From the NCBI RefSeq assembly GCF_014359905.1, contig NZ_JACIYP010000049.1, positions 1 to 37,440 of the forward strand: 37,440 nt of DNA. The letters are read 5' to 3'. Source of the DNA: Hoeflea sp. GTDB taxonomy: Bacteria; Pseudomonadota; Alphaproteobacteria; Rhizobiales; Rhizobiaceae. A program made the translations under genes and the position numbers. This document shows positions 15,738-26,081 of the stretch, in pieces (within the stretch, counting starts at the first letter, position 1; each line of letters opens with the position of its first letter). The notes below the pieces were generated by a model, which ran no database searches, was not told the DNA's origin, and saw nothing but the letters and a program-made list of their open reading frames with translations.

Positions 15738-15767
15738 AAAAAACCTCCGGCTTGCGCCAGAGGTTTT
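15738..15767 (-). terminator. Rho-independent terminator of trcR
   Basis: On the minus strand AAACCTCTGGC-GCAA-GCCGGAGGTTT forms a long stem with one wobble pair, followed by TTT. It lies about 50 bases after the trcR stop codon. Confidence 0.85.
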
Positions 15768-15814
15768 GTCTCAGCCCGTGTGCTGCAATGCCGCGCGCGC
15801 CGGCATCAAACCGC

Positions 15815-16510
15815 TCAGCTTTCGTCGTCGTCTTCCGGCTCGGTGCGTTTCATCGAAGTCAGCTTGGCGAAAACGGCATCGGCGTCGATTTCCTTCTCGC
15901 CGCCATCCTCTCCGGACAGATCCGCGGATTCCGTTTCGCGGGCGGAGACCAGAACGCTGCCGTGGTCGGCTTCAGGCGCCGCCCCGCGGTTCTTGGAAGC
16001 GCGTTCGACTTCGAGATCGAGATCGATCTGGGTGCACAGGCCGAGTGTGACCGGATCCATCGGCGTGAGGTTCGCCGCGTTCCAGTGGGTGCGTCCGCGG
16101 ATCTGCTCGATGGTCGACTTGGTGGTGCCGACAAGGCGCGAGATCTGCGCGTCCTTGAGTTCGGGGTGATTGCGCACCAGCCACATGATGGCGTTGGGCC
16201 GGTCCTGACGCTTGGACACCGGGGTATAGCGGGGTCCCTTGCGCTTGTTTTCCGGCACGTGAACCTTCGGGTCGGAAAGCTTCAGCTTGTGCTCGGGGTC
16301 GGCTTCGGCCAACGAAATCTCGTCGCGCGAAAGCTGCCCGGTCGCCACGGGATCAAGACCCTTGATGCCCTGCGAGGCCTCGCCGTCGGCGATGGCCTTG
16401 ACCTCGAGCGGGTGAAGCTTGCAGAATTGCGCGATCTGATCGAAGCTCAGTGCAGTGTTGTCGACAAGCCAGACGGCGGTCGCCTTTGGCATGAGAAGCT
16501 GCTGTGCCAT
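15815..16510 (-). CDS. trcR: DUF1013 protein TrcR, cell-cycle transcriptional regulator
   Basis: 231 residues matching the DUF1013 family found across Alphaproteobacteria. The N-terminus MAQQLLMPKATAVWLVDNTA and the central MWLVRNHPELKDAQISRLVG with TTKSTIEQIRGRTHWN are hallmark segments and resemble two helix-turn-helix units. The conserved domain ends near TLGLCTQIDLD; the remaining 55 residues are acidic and low-complexity. In Caulobacter the DUF1013 protein TrcR associates with RNA polymerase and tunes cell-cycle promoters. ATG 16510 is chosen because AGGAGG lies 9 bases upstream and family proteins start with this motif; an in-frame extension to 16648 is not conserved-looking. The gene is divergent from acs, with a shared upstream region of about 240 bases. 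Confidence 0.9.
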   Translation of the reverse strand: MAQQLLMPKATAVWLVDNTALSFDQIAQFCKLHPLEVKAIADGEASQGIKGLDPVATGQLSRDEISLAEADPEHKLKLSDPKVHVPENKRKGPRYTPVSKRQDRPNAIMWLVRNHPELKDAQISRLVGTTKSTIEQIRGRTHWNAANLTPMDPVTLGLCTQIDLDLEVERASKNRGAAPEADHGSVLVSARETESADLSGEDGGEKEIDADAVFAKLTSMKRTEPEDDDES

Positions 16511-16751
16511 GAATACAATCCTCCTGTCCGTCCGCTCCGGGGGCGCGGGCCGTGGATGAAACCACCATTTCCGGGAAATCGGCGTCGTTATAACCGCAAG
16601 CCCGGCCAATTGCAATTGTCGCATTGTGGTTTCGCGGAACCGGCCCAATGTCTAATTGCCGCAACACCCGGCGCTGCTATTAATGATCGCCATGGAAGCC
16701 GGGTTGGGCTTATTATGACCCGAGTGCATGCCCGTAAGTGAGGAGGTTCCA

Positions 16752-18707
<1,956 letters not shown>

Positions 18708-18780
18708 CCTGAGCCCAACAAACAGCCGATTGCCCCTCCACCAAAGGGCAGGATACGGACAGTCCGTGAAAGCCAGACTT

Positions 18781-18810
18781 GAGCCCGCCCGATCCCTCCG
18801 GCGGGCTTTC
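18781..18810 (+). terminator. Probable terminator of acs
   Basis: Stem GCCCGCC/GGCGGGC (18783-18789 with 18800-18806), loop of ten bases, followed by TTTC. It lies about 75 bases after the acs stop. Confidence 0.6.
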
Positions 18811-18918
18811 CCTTGGCCGCCGGGAGTATGCGTATCAAATCGAGGGTGAGGCCTGCATGGCGTTTTGCCCTTGCAATCAGCCAAAACCCGAGACAGACTG
18901 AGCTGTCTTCAACCATTG

Positions 18919-18932
18919 AAAGGAGGTGATCC
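18919..18932 (+). promoter_or_regulatory. 14-base extended Shine-Dalgarno, full complement of the 16S rRNA 3' end
   Basis: AAAGGAGGTGATCC is complementary over all 14 bases to the 3' end of bacterial 16S rRNA. It ends one base before an ATG at 18934, far longer than any other ribosome binding site in the window. The short distance to the ATG means only its first half can act in ordinary start selection. It may serve as a strong ribosome docking or pausing site. Confidence 0.6.
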
Positions 18933-18933
18933 G

Positions 18934-18999
18934 ATGTCGAGTGATTCCCAAAAGCCGGTTCGTACGATACGGATTGCCGGTCTTCGGAGCAGCCTCTGA
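18934..18999 (+). CDS. 21-codon small ORF in a structured transcript downstream of acs
   Basis: ATG to TGA encodes 21 residues: MSSDSQKPVRTIRIAG followed by LRSSL. It is basic, with no membrane segment. Its 3' half forms a stem with sequence beyond its stop (CCGGTCTTC pairing with GAAGAGCCGG). A second strong hairpin (CCCGATCC...GGATCGGG, 19022-19047) and a terminator (19076-19103) follow. The layout resembles a leader peptide or a dual-function small RNA, but no regulated gene follows on this strand. I do not recognise the peptide. Translation is suggested only by the exceptional Shine-Dalgarno. Confidence 0.4.
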   Translation: MSSDSQKPVRTIRIAGLRSSL

Positions 19000-19075
19000 A
19001 GAGCCGGTGATGCTGGCAAGTCCCGATCCTTCGCGAAGGGATCGGGCAGGCGTCCAACCGGCGCTGGAATTCACG

Positions 19076-19103
19076 AAGGCCACCCCTCGCGGGTGGCCTT
19101 TTT
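19076..19103 (+). terminator. Strong rho-independent terminator after the small ORF
   Basis: Ten-pair stem AAGGCCACCC/GGGTGGCCTT with loop CTCGC and a following T run. It ends the structured transcript of 18820-19103. Confidence 0.9.
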
Positions 19104-19555
19104 GATGTCTGCGGCCCTCCTTCCGTTCCGGCCCCTCATGCCCCGGCCCTCCGGATGCGCCGATGCTTCCGCGTGGCGGGGGTTGGTGACCGGTCGAGTT
19201 TCATAGCTGCTGACGGTGATGGACGGTTTGATGCTGTCGACGTGACGGCAAAGGCGTGGCGATGCTGACCGTCGACATCCCGCGCCTTGACACAGGGCCG
19301 CCTGATGGCCTGAGGCTCGCACGGTCGCTGCGGGTGATCCTTCCGCACCAGGAGAGCGCGTTCGCCTTGATGATGGCCTCCCGGCCTCGGAGCCGGGAAC
19401 CGACCTTCCGGACCCGCTGGCGCCGAGCGCGGAAAAGCGGGACGTTCGTCAAGACCTGAACGGGATGACGCGGACTCCATGGGCGGCAGGTCAGGGCCGC
19501 GGCCTTTCTGCCCGGCTTTGGCAGCCAAGTGCGCCAAGCCGCCTTTCCCCTGCTT
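19104..19555. other. Region without a recognisable gene
   Basis: 450 GC-rich bases with several short open frames on both strands, none with a ribosome binding site or known motif. On the minus strand one frame near 19150-19270 reads protein-like (DSIKPSITVSSYETRPVTN) and could be the tail of a lost gene. It lies downstream of a pseudogene, so decay is plausible. Confidence 0.4.
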
Positions 19556-20142
19556 TCAGATCATGGTTTCCAGGATCAGATGCCGGTAATGTTCGCAGGT
19601 CGGCGGGCGCGGATTGGTTGCATGGCTGTGGTCGGCCGTGGCCCGCTCGATGGCATAATCGACATGTCGGTCGCGCGCACCGAGGCTGCGGAGCCTTTTG
19701 GGGATTTCCAGGCGGGCATTGAGATCGGAAAGAGCGGCAGCCAGGCCCCCATCCTTGATGCCGAGAGCGCATTCGATCCGGACCATCCTCCCGGGCGCGG
19801 CATCGCGATTGATGCGCTTTGCGCCGGGCAGCAGGGTGGCGTTGAGTGTGCCGTGATGCAGCCCCGGTTCCCGCAATCCACCCAGGGCGTGGGACAAGGC
19901 ATGTATGGCGCCAAGGCCTTTCTGAAAGGTCACCCCCCCTGAAGCGACGCCATCATCAGTTCGGTGCGCGCCTCAAGATTGCCACCGTCTTCGAAAGCAG
20001 TGACCACATTGTTCCAGATGCGGGCAGCACCATCCATCGCGATTGCTTCGGCCGGCGGATTGTATCGCGGCGGGAGGCAGGTCTCCAGGCAATGGGACAA
20101 GGCGCCGAGCGCCGCTCCGGAAAGAGTGTGAACCATCTCTCC
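19556..20142 (-). pseudogene. Iron-containing alcohol dehydrogenase, truncated and frameshifted
   Basis: Two minus-strand frames together give the C-terminal half of a group III (iron-containing) alcohol dehydrogenase. The upstream part (20142 to about 19933) has LGALSHCLETCLPPRYNPPA and GGNLEARTELMMASLQGG. The downstream part (19938 to 19556) has FQKGLGAIHALSHALGGL, HHGTLNATLLP and an end with ADHSHATNP. The two His of the metal site (HALSHALG and HHG) are visible. The break falls in a run of seven G (19933-19939, minus strand); adding one G restores the frame. The N-terminal NAD-binding half is absent upstream. It is therefore truncated as well as frameshifted and cannot make an active enzyme. 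Confidence 0.8.
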
Positions 20143-20705
20143 GGTATCAAATCCAAAGCATGTCCACGGAATGGGCCCCGAGGGGTAATGGCGGAGAGAG
20201 AGGGATACTAGCCCAATTTCCCTAGTAGATTGACAGTTATAACTAATTTGAAACTGACCGCCTATTGACAACGAGACAACAGATACACCGGATGGATACC
20301 GATCGCAAGCCATAAAAATGGCAGGCATGACGCGCGACGCGGAGATTATTTCCACATTACTGCTTCACTACTTCCTGTTAATTCAAATGATGATGATTGA
20401 TGTTGTGCAGGGCTAAATCCCACAGGCGTCATCAACTTTTCGAGTGAGCTTTCCGGACGGCCGGAGCTTCGCTGTGAAATCGGCAGTCAACCCTTTGATG
20501 TCGAAATCGCAAAGGGTGGCATCCCGCCATGCTGGACGAACCAGCCATGGCGGCACCGCCCACAAATGGCCCTCGACACGCCCAATAGGGTTAAACAACC
20601 ATCCACCTTGGCAACACCAATTTCGTCAGTGAATTCAGTAAGTCTTAATCATGCCAGTCTACCCCTGCAACCTAATGGTTGCGCGAAGCCCGGAGACTGC
20701 CGGAA
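20143..20705. other. Region without a recognisable gene, containing one degenerate palindrome
   Basis: The missing half of the alcohol dehydrogenase is not found here. The sequence is lower in GC than its surroundings between 20220 and 20420. It contains a degenerate copy of the 17-bp palindrome (20339-20355). The promoter of the GGDEF gene at 20706 should lie at the right end. Confidence 0.4.
20339..20355. repeat. 17-bp palindrome, degenerate copy
   Basis: GCGGAGATTATTTCCAC; its reverse complement differs from GCGGAAATAATTTCCGC at two positions. See the exact copies at 21996 and 35225. Confidence 0.4.
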
Positions 20706-21899
20706 ATGGATATTCTCGTCTACGTTCCACCCGCCCTCTTTGCCTTCATGGCGATCGCATTTTTCGTGCTCTGGCGTTTGAAAATTGCAACCTCATGGCA
20801 ATGGAGCGCCGGGTTTGCGCAAACGGGGGCGGGGTTCGCCTTTTCGGCCTTTCCGATTTCACCTGGCTTCGACGCATTCGTCTCCGGCATGATATTTATC
20901 GGGGCAGCCTATTGCTACACCAGCGCGATCCTGTTGCATTTCAACGCGCCAATGCGTCGCCTGGAACGGCGGCTGTTTGTTCTCGCCTACACACTGGCGC
21001 ACACCTATATCGTGTTTGTTACGGCGGACCTCAGGGACGAACTGTTTCTCACGGATGTCTCTTTTGCCTGCCTGCTGGGCCTGGCTCTGTATGTTGTGAC
21101 GCCGACAGCTTCTCGCCCTGCCGACAAAATCTTGATCGGCGCGGCAGCGATCGTCTTTCTTGATACGATCGCACGCGCCATATTCTTCTATTTCTTTGTG
21201 GATACCAGCGACAAACTGGCAGATTTTGTGACGTCGGATTACAATCTCGCCGTCCACATCACGACCATTACTATCTGCACACTGTTTCCGTTCGCTGCTC
21301 TGGGCGCGATGGCATCGGCGGCGATAGATCGCCACCGCGATGCTGCCGAAAGGGACCCCTTGACGGGGCTCCTGAACCGCCGGGGTTTCCACAAAGCGGT
21401 GACCAATATGTTAGAGACAACACCTCTTCGAGGCGCAGTTCTGGTTTGCGACATCGATCACTTCAAACAGGTCAATGACAAGTACGGCCACGCGGTCGGG
21501 GACAAAGTCATCGTGGCAGTTGCCAACGAATTGCAGCAGGCAACAAGTTCATCTGGATATGCGGCGCGATTTGGCGGCGAGGAGTTTGTGGTTTTCCTTC
21601 CAGCGGCGGCATTGGAAGATGCCGCTGCCATTGCCCAACTTCTGCGGGTGAGCCTTGCTGAACGCGCATGGGGTTGTATAGGAATGGACCAAGGCCTCAC
21701 AGCAAGCTTCGGCGTGTCGGCAATAGAAGGTCAGGAAACGTCCGCGCTGCCCGCCATAGAACGCGCTGACCGCGCGCTGTACTCGGCGAAAACCTTTGGC
21801 CGCAATCGGGTCGTCGTCGCGCCCTCGCCTAAGTTCACAAGCCCACTCCTTGAGAACGCCGGGACTTTGCACCATCCGCCCATACGTCTTCAAGCGTAA
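20706..21899 (+). CDS. Membrane-bound diguanylate cyclase (GGDEF)
   Basis: 397 residues. Residues 1 to about 215 contain six to seven hydrophobic helices, a membrane sensor without a recognised ligand motif. Residues 225-385 are a GGDEF domain with DPLTGLLNRRGF at its start, CDIDHFKQVNDKYGH, and the active-site loop GGEEF at 290-294. It should make cyclic di-GMP from two GTP. There is no RxxD inhibitory site before the loop, so product feedback is probably weak. ATG 20706 (MDILVYVPPALF) is preferred to an upstream TTG at 20679. It is the first of four GGDEF genes in 11 kb. Confidence 0.9.
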   Translation: MDILVYVPPALFAFMAIAFFVLWRLKIATSWQWSAGFAQTGAGFAFSAFPISPGFDAFVSGMIFIGAAYCYTSAILLHFNAPMRRLERRLFVLAYTLAHTYIVFVTADLRDELFLTDVSFACLLGLALYVVTPTASRPADKILIGAAAIVFLDTIARAIFFYFFVDTSDKLADFVTSDYNLAVHITTITICTLFPFAALGAMASAAIDRHRDAAERDPLTGLLNRRGFHKAVTNMLETTPLRGAVLVCDIDHFKQVNDKYGHAVGDKVIVAVANELQQATSSSGYAARFGGEEFVVFLPAAALEDAAAIAQLLRVSLAERAWGCIGMDQGLTASFGVSAIEGQETSALPAIERADRALYSAKTFGRNRVVVAPSPKFTSPLLENAGTLHHPPIRLQA

Positions 21900-22360
21900 A
21901 TAGACTCGCAATCTCTGAGTTCGGAATGATCATTCTGGATAAGTTAGGCGTGACCAGCGTGTATCTGGCATCTCGCTTGAACATCGATATCGAATGCGGA
22001 AATAATTTCCGCTGTCGGAGGTTCATTCAGCTTCCCGCCCAAGCCGGTCGTTCGCGTTTATTGACCCGAATCCCGAAAGCAGCCAGCTCCGCACGCCGGG
22101 CCAAGGTCCCGACAGCGCGGAAAGCGGACCTCCGTTGCGCCGAAAGTGTCGTGGGCTATGTGGCAACATGGCGATGAGCCAAGTGCGCTGAGCGATCAAG
22201 CCAATGAGAAGGAGACCAAACAAACTCTTCGCGCTCAAAGCTAGCTGGATAGTGAGGGAGAACCCTTGGAGCAAGCTCAGGAGGATACCGTGGGGCAATT
22301 GTTGCGCTGTCACTGCACTGCTGGCTCATCGGTGCCAATACACTCTCCTGCAGGTGAATC
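21900..22360. other. Intergenic region between GGDEF gene and hybrid kinase
   Basis: 461 bases without a supported gene. It holds an exact 17-bp palindrome at 21996-22012. The short open frames lack ribosome binding sites. The kinase promoter presumably lies in the right third. Confidence 0.45.
21996..22012. repeat. 17-bp palindrome GCGGAAATAATTTCCGC, exact copy
   Basis: Perfect 8-bp arms around a central A. The same 17 bases recur at 35225-35241. It lies about 100 bases after a GGDEF gene and 350 before the hybrid kinase. It could be an operator or a small dispersed palindrome. Confidence 0.6.
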
Positions 22361-24772
22361 ATGGAAAACATCGAATTGCTGCAACAGTTCGACTGGTCTC
22401 GGACCTCGCTCGGCCCCCTAACTTCCTGGCCTGACGATCGTCGCGCCATTGCAGAAACGGTACTTCGCTCCACCTTTCCGGTTTGCCTGGCTCTGGGCAA
22501 CGATCTAGTTCAAATTTACAACGTCGGCTACAATCGCATTCTTGGCGAAAAGCACCCTGATGCATTTGGGGAAAAAGCCAGCAAGACATGGCCCGAAATA
22601 TGGAGCTTTCTCGAGCCAACATTAAAAAATGTACAGATAAAAAGACAGCCACAGGAGTTCCTAAATTTCCTTTTGCCACTGAACAAATCAGGAATACTGG
22701 AGGAGTGCTACTTCACATTTTGCTACAGCCCCATCTTTTCTGCGGACGGAACTGTTGTAGGCGTCATGTCCATCGCGATGGAGACAACCCAGGAATCCAT
22801 CGAAGAACGTCGCCGCCCTCTCACCGGGTTCTCGATTGAGCCCCCCGTAGGGCACCCTCACCCCATCAGCGACAAGCTCCGAGAGGTTCTTGCTCACAAC
22901 GAACTTGATGCAATGGCGGCGCTTGTCTCCAGTGGGGTCGAACCCAAAGCATCAACGGAATGGGCATTGCGCTGTAACGATGAGACTGTGGAGAAATTGC
23001 TCGCCGTTGTCAGGGAAAACAAGATGGGGCAGAGATGCGGCATAGTCCCGATGGCTCCGCCTTTGGGCAATCCCGCACACGCCAATTTTCTGGGCTACAT
23101 CACCTTTACCGCTGCCGATGGCAGAACAGAAAAAACTCTGGTTCTGTGGCCATCAGCCCTTGTGACAGAGCGCAGTTTCCTTGACCTCGTTAATACTCTT
23201 CAAAAGAGGATACAGGCTGCTTCACATCAAATTGTCAGCATCAAAAACATTAGAGACGAGTTATTGCAGAGCGACCTTCTCTACAGGTTTCTCTTCGAGA
23301 ATACGCTCGATGGAGTAATCTATTCCTCCACCAACTGCGACGGCACCGGACCAGAGACAATTATTGCGGTCAACAGAGCCGCTTGCGAGATGGTCGGCTA
23401 CGAGGAGGTGGAAATGCTGGGCATGCGCAGGGAAGAATTCTTCTTTGCGGATGATGGCCACCTCGCATCAGCCGTAGCGGAGCGTGCAAAGCAAAACATT
23501 TTTAGCGGAGAACTCACCTTCCGGCACAAAGACGGCAGCCCTGTCAGCTTGGATATTGTGTCTGTTTTGGCCCAACTTGAATCGGGGGAGCGACGGACGA
23601 TCTCCATTCTGCGAGATTTTTCCGAGAGACTATCGGCCGAACGGTCACGAGCCGAGCGGGTGCGCCTTGAAACGGTTGCTCAGATGACCGGTGGGATATC
23701 GCATGACTTCAACAACCTACTGACGATCATTCTCAGTGCGGCAGAGTATCTGGAGACATCGATCGCGGATCGCGATCACATAGATGTTGTTAGAGATATC
23801 CTCATCGCCACCACTCGTGCGGCGAACTTGACATCTCAGTTGCTGACATACTCAAGAAAACAGAATCTCCGACCTGCATTCACGGATGTAAATTCGGCAA
23901 TCAAAGAGATCGAACGCCTCGTTCAGGGAGCCGCTGGGAAGGACGTGGATGTCCGCTATGATTACAGCCGCAAGAAGCTCTTCGCCGCCCTCGACGTCAC
24001 GCATCTCACCTCCGCTCTTGTCAACCTCGTCAAGAACGCAAGTGATGCAATTTCGGCACGCGGAACGATAAGGGTGTCGACCAGGACAGCGAGGATTTCC
24101 GTTGGAATGGAGGGAACGCCAATTCAACCGGGAAATTATGTGGCGATCTCTATCAAGGACCGGGGCACTGGCATACCTGCAGAGCTTATGAAGCGGGTTT
24201 TTGATCCCTTCTTTACCCTCAAGGCGAATATGGGCGGTTCCGGTCTTGGCCTATCGATGGTGCAGGGATTCGCGCGACAGTCAGGTGGAGACATATTGAT
24301 ACGATCCTCCCCCGAGAAGGGCACGGTAGCGACCTTGTACTTTCCGCTCATGAAGACCAGTCGCCCCAAACGGAACGCCTTGGAATTCTCAAGTCGGAAT
24401 TTCTTTGGGGATGCCCTAATCGTCGACGACGACCCAATAATTCGGAGGCAGGTTGCGCGGGCAATACGCGCAATCGGAATGAACTCCAAGGAAGCCAGCA
24501 GCGGCGCAGAGGCGATCGATCTCCTCAAAACCGGCCCAGCACTGGTTATTACCGATCTCGCAATGCCCGGCGAAAGGACAGGCGGAGACGTTGTCGAAGC
24601 CTGCAGACGAGCCCGGCCCGCAATCCCAGTCATCCTGATGACGGGCTTTGCGGCCGATCGGCAGTGGCTTTCCCTTAATTCCGAAGAAACAGAAATACTG
24701 ACGAAGCCATTCGCTCGAAGAGAGCTGCTCGCTGCCATAGATAGAGTGAAAACTTGGGGCACTCCAAAATAG
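22361..24772 (+). CDS. PAS-containing hybrid histidine kinase with receiver domain
   Basis: 803 residues, no membrane helix, so cytoplasmic. Residues 1-150 are a PAS-like sensor of the kind seen in rhizobial and Methylobacterium kinases (FDWSRTSLGPLTSWP). Residues about 170-300 are an undefined linker, and about 303-425 a second PAS. HisKA has phospho-acceptor H448 in GGISHDFNNLL; the HATPase shows the N box NLVKNASDAI, a G1 box near DRGTGIP, and GGSGLGLSMVQGFA. The C-terminal receiver (about 685-800) has acidic DDDP, acceptor D732 in VITDLAMPG, and KPFARREL. Phosphate could pass H448 to D732 or on to another regulator. ATG is preceded by AGGTGA. It is convergent, 13 bases apart, with an OmpR-type regulator that may be a partner. 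Confidence 0.92.
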   Translation: MENIELLQQFDWSRTSLGPLTSWPDDRRAIAETVLRSTFPVCLALGNDLVQIYNVGYNRILGEKHPDAFGEKASKTWPEIWSFLEPTLKNVQIKRQPQEFLNFLLPLNKSGILEECYFTFCYSPIFSADGTVVGVMSIAMETTQESIEERRRPLTGFSIEPPVGHPHPISDKLREVLAHNELDAMAALVSSGVEPKASTEWALRCNDETVEKLLAVVRENKMGQRCGIVPMAPPLGNPAHANFLGYITFTAADGRTEKTLVLWPSALVTERSFLDLVNTLQKRIQAASHQIVSIKNIRDELLQSDLLYRFLFENTLDGVIYSSTNCDGTGPETIIAVNRAACEMVGYEEVEMLGMRREEFFFADDGHLASAVAERAKQNIFSGELTFRHKDGSPVSLDIVSVLAQLESGERRTISILRDFSERLSAERSRAERVRLETVAQMTGGISHDFNNLLTIILSAAEYLETSIADRDHIDVVRDILIATTRAANLTSQLLTYSRKQNLRPAFTDVNSAIKEIERLVQGAAGKDVDVRYDYSRKKLFAALDVTHLTSALVNLVKNASDAISARGTIRVSTRTARISVGMEGTPIQPGNYVAISIKDRGTGIPAELMKRVFDPFFTLKANMGGSGLGLSMVQGFARQSGGDILIRSSPEKGTVATLYFPLMKTSRPKRNALEFSSRNFFGDALIVDDDPIIRRQVARAIRAIGMNSKEASSGAEAIDLLKTGPALVITDLAMPGERTGGDVVEACRRARPAIPVILMTGFAADRQWLSLNSEETEILTKPFARRELLAAIDRVKTWGTPK

Positions 24773-24785
24773 GTCAGAAACTCAA

Positions 24786-25475
24786 TCACGCTGGCGGCAG
24801 GATGAACCGGTAGCCGACACCGCGGACGGTCTCGATAACGGCATCATCGAAAAACTGATCGAACATCGCTCTCAATCTACCGATATATATGTCGATGGTC
24901 TTATCCTCTGGTCGAAACGTTCGAAAACATACGGTCTCTGAAAGCTGCTGCCTGCTACACGCCTTGCCAGCATTGATGGCGAGTTGAAACAGCAGGCGGG
25001 ATTCCATATCCGTCAGGGACAGTCGAATATGCGGCGAAACAAGTGTTCTCGCCAGCGCATCGAAGCGAAGCAAACCAAAGTCGAAAACCTCTTCGACCTT
25101 GGTTTGCCCGCGGAACCTGTTTGCCGCACGAGCCGCGCGAGCCTGAAGTTCACGAACCGAGAACGGTTTCATGATGTAGTCGTCTGCACCAATATCCAGT
25201 GTGTTTGCGCGGACCTCGGGGCCACCACTGCCGGATATGACAATTACCGGCAATTGAGAACGCAATCTCAATTCCGATATTATCTGGATCGCATTCCCGT
25301 CGGGAAGGTTCATATCCAGCACGATCACATCAAATTCATCAATTTGGCTGGTTGCAATCAATCTGGAGCATTTGCCAACGGTACAAACAACTTCAATCTT
25401 GTCCGAAGGCGATGGCCAGCCGCGCACAATTGTCTTCGCAACCATTGGGTCGTCTTCAACGATAAGAATCTTCAA
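24786..25475 (-). CDS. OmpR/PhoB-family response regulator
   Basis: 229 residues from a TTG start at 25475 giving MKILIVEDDP, the classical receiver start. AGAGG lies 9 bases upstream. The alternative start, TTG 25526, would add 17 residues and has no good ribosome binding site. The receiver domain has acceptor D54 in VIVLDMNLPDG, a Ser in VISGSGG and KPFSVREL. The C-terminal winged helix (about 130-225) has a typical transactivation loop and ends VIETVRGVGYRF. It should bind DNA as a phosphorylated dimer. An inverted repeat, TTGGTTCAA-N9-TTGAACCAA, lies just before the start, a candidate operator for autoregulation. It is convergent with the hybrid kinase. Confidence 0.9.
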   Translation of the reverse strand: MKILIVEDDPMVAKTIVRGWPSPSDKIEVVCTVGKCSRLIATSQIDEFDVIVLDMNLPDGNAIQIISELRLRSQLPVIVISGSGGPEVRANTLDIGADDYIMKPFSVRELQARAARAANRFRGQTKVEEVFDFGLLRFDALARTLVSPHIRLSLTDMESRLLFQLAINAGKACSRQQLSETVCFRTFRPEDKTIDIYIGRLRAMFDQFFDDAVIETVRGVGYRFILPPA

Positions 25476-25499
25476 ATACTTTGGACCTCTTATGGCATT

Positions 25500-25526
25500 T
25501 TGGTTCAACTGGGAAAATTGAACCAA
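25500..25526. promoter_or_regulatory. Inverted repeat upstream of the response regulator
   Basis: TTGGTTCAA (25500-25508) and TTGAACCAA (25518-25526) with a nine-base spacer, 25 bases upstream of the proposed TTG start. It is likely in the 5' untranslated or promoter region, either an operator or an RNA hairpin. Confidence 0.5.
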
Positions 25527-26081
25527 TCATCATGCAATACACCGGGCACTTGCACGGTGTCTCCATTTCTCAGATTATGAAGATTCTGGTAATTCATATC
25601 TTCTCGATACGAATAATATTAAATAGCTCCGCTAACTCTGCGATATTTTATTTCTCTATCGGCGGCTCTCTTTTTACGCAATGATGTATTTTACATCATT
25701 ATAGGAAAACTATATTAGAAATATGTCAGGAATGCGACTTATAGTTTAGCGCCAAATCTGACTGAATGCCGATTTACTTTGATCTCCGCAAGCCGGGCAT
25801 CGCCTCCATGTGCCGTATGCCATGCTTGTTATCGGCTTTCCCTTCATGAGCGAACGACGTCACGTCGCGACCACTGCCGCTGGAGATGGCCACGGATGCG
25901 AAGGCCAGGCGTTGGCGATATCGCCGCTGGCATGACGGGGCTCAGGCTCGAACGTCCAATCCGGGACACAGACCAGTTATACCGTATTTAACTATTCCTA
26001 AATCGCTGGTTAAGGCGGAATCCCCGATAGGATTGGGCAAACAGCGACCTATGTCCCACGCGTTGGTTAGGAAAAGACGCC
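25527..26081. other. AT-rich intergenic region between two signalling genes
   Basis: 555 bases with no supported gene. The left half (25560-25760) is clearly AT-rich compared with the window. It contains a palindrome at 25681. The right half is GC-rich with decayed-looking short frames. Promoters for both flanking genes, which are divergent, should be here. Confidence 0.45.
25681..25699. repeat. Palindrome ATGATGTA-TTT-TACATCAT
   Basis: Perfect eight-base arms with a three-base spacer, inside the AT-rich part of a divergent intergenic region. It could be a dimeric regulator site. Confidence 0.45.

Noticed and set aside
15542..16741. Plus-strand frame of 399 codons across attR and trcR
   Set aside because: It crosses an island boundary and lies opposite trcR; no motif.
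18919..18932. Complement of the 16S rRNA 3' end as a possible rRNA gene remnant on the minus strand
   Set aside because: The match stops after 14 bases on both sides, and it is placed directly before an ATG, so it reads as a Shine-Dalgarno and not as rRNA.
25987..26001. TTAA-N7-TAAA as a CtrA box before the GGDEF-EAL gene
   Set aside because: One mismatch to a short degenerate consensus; expected often by chance.
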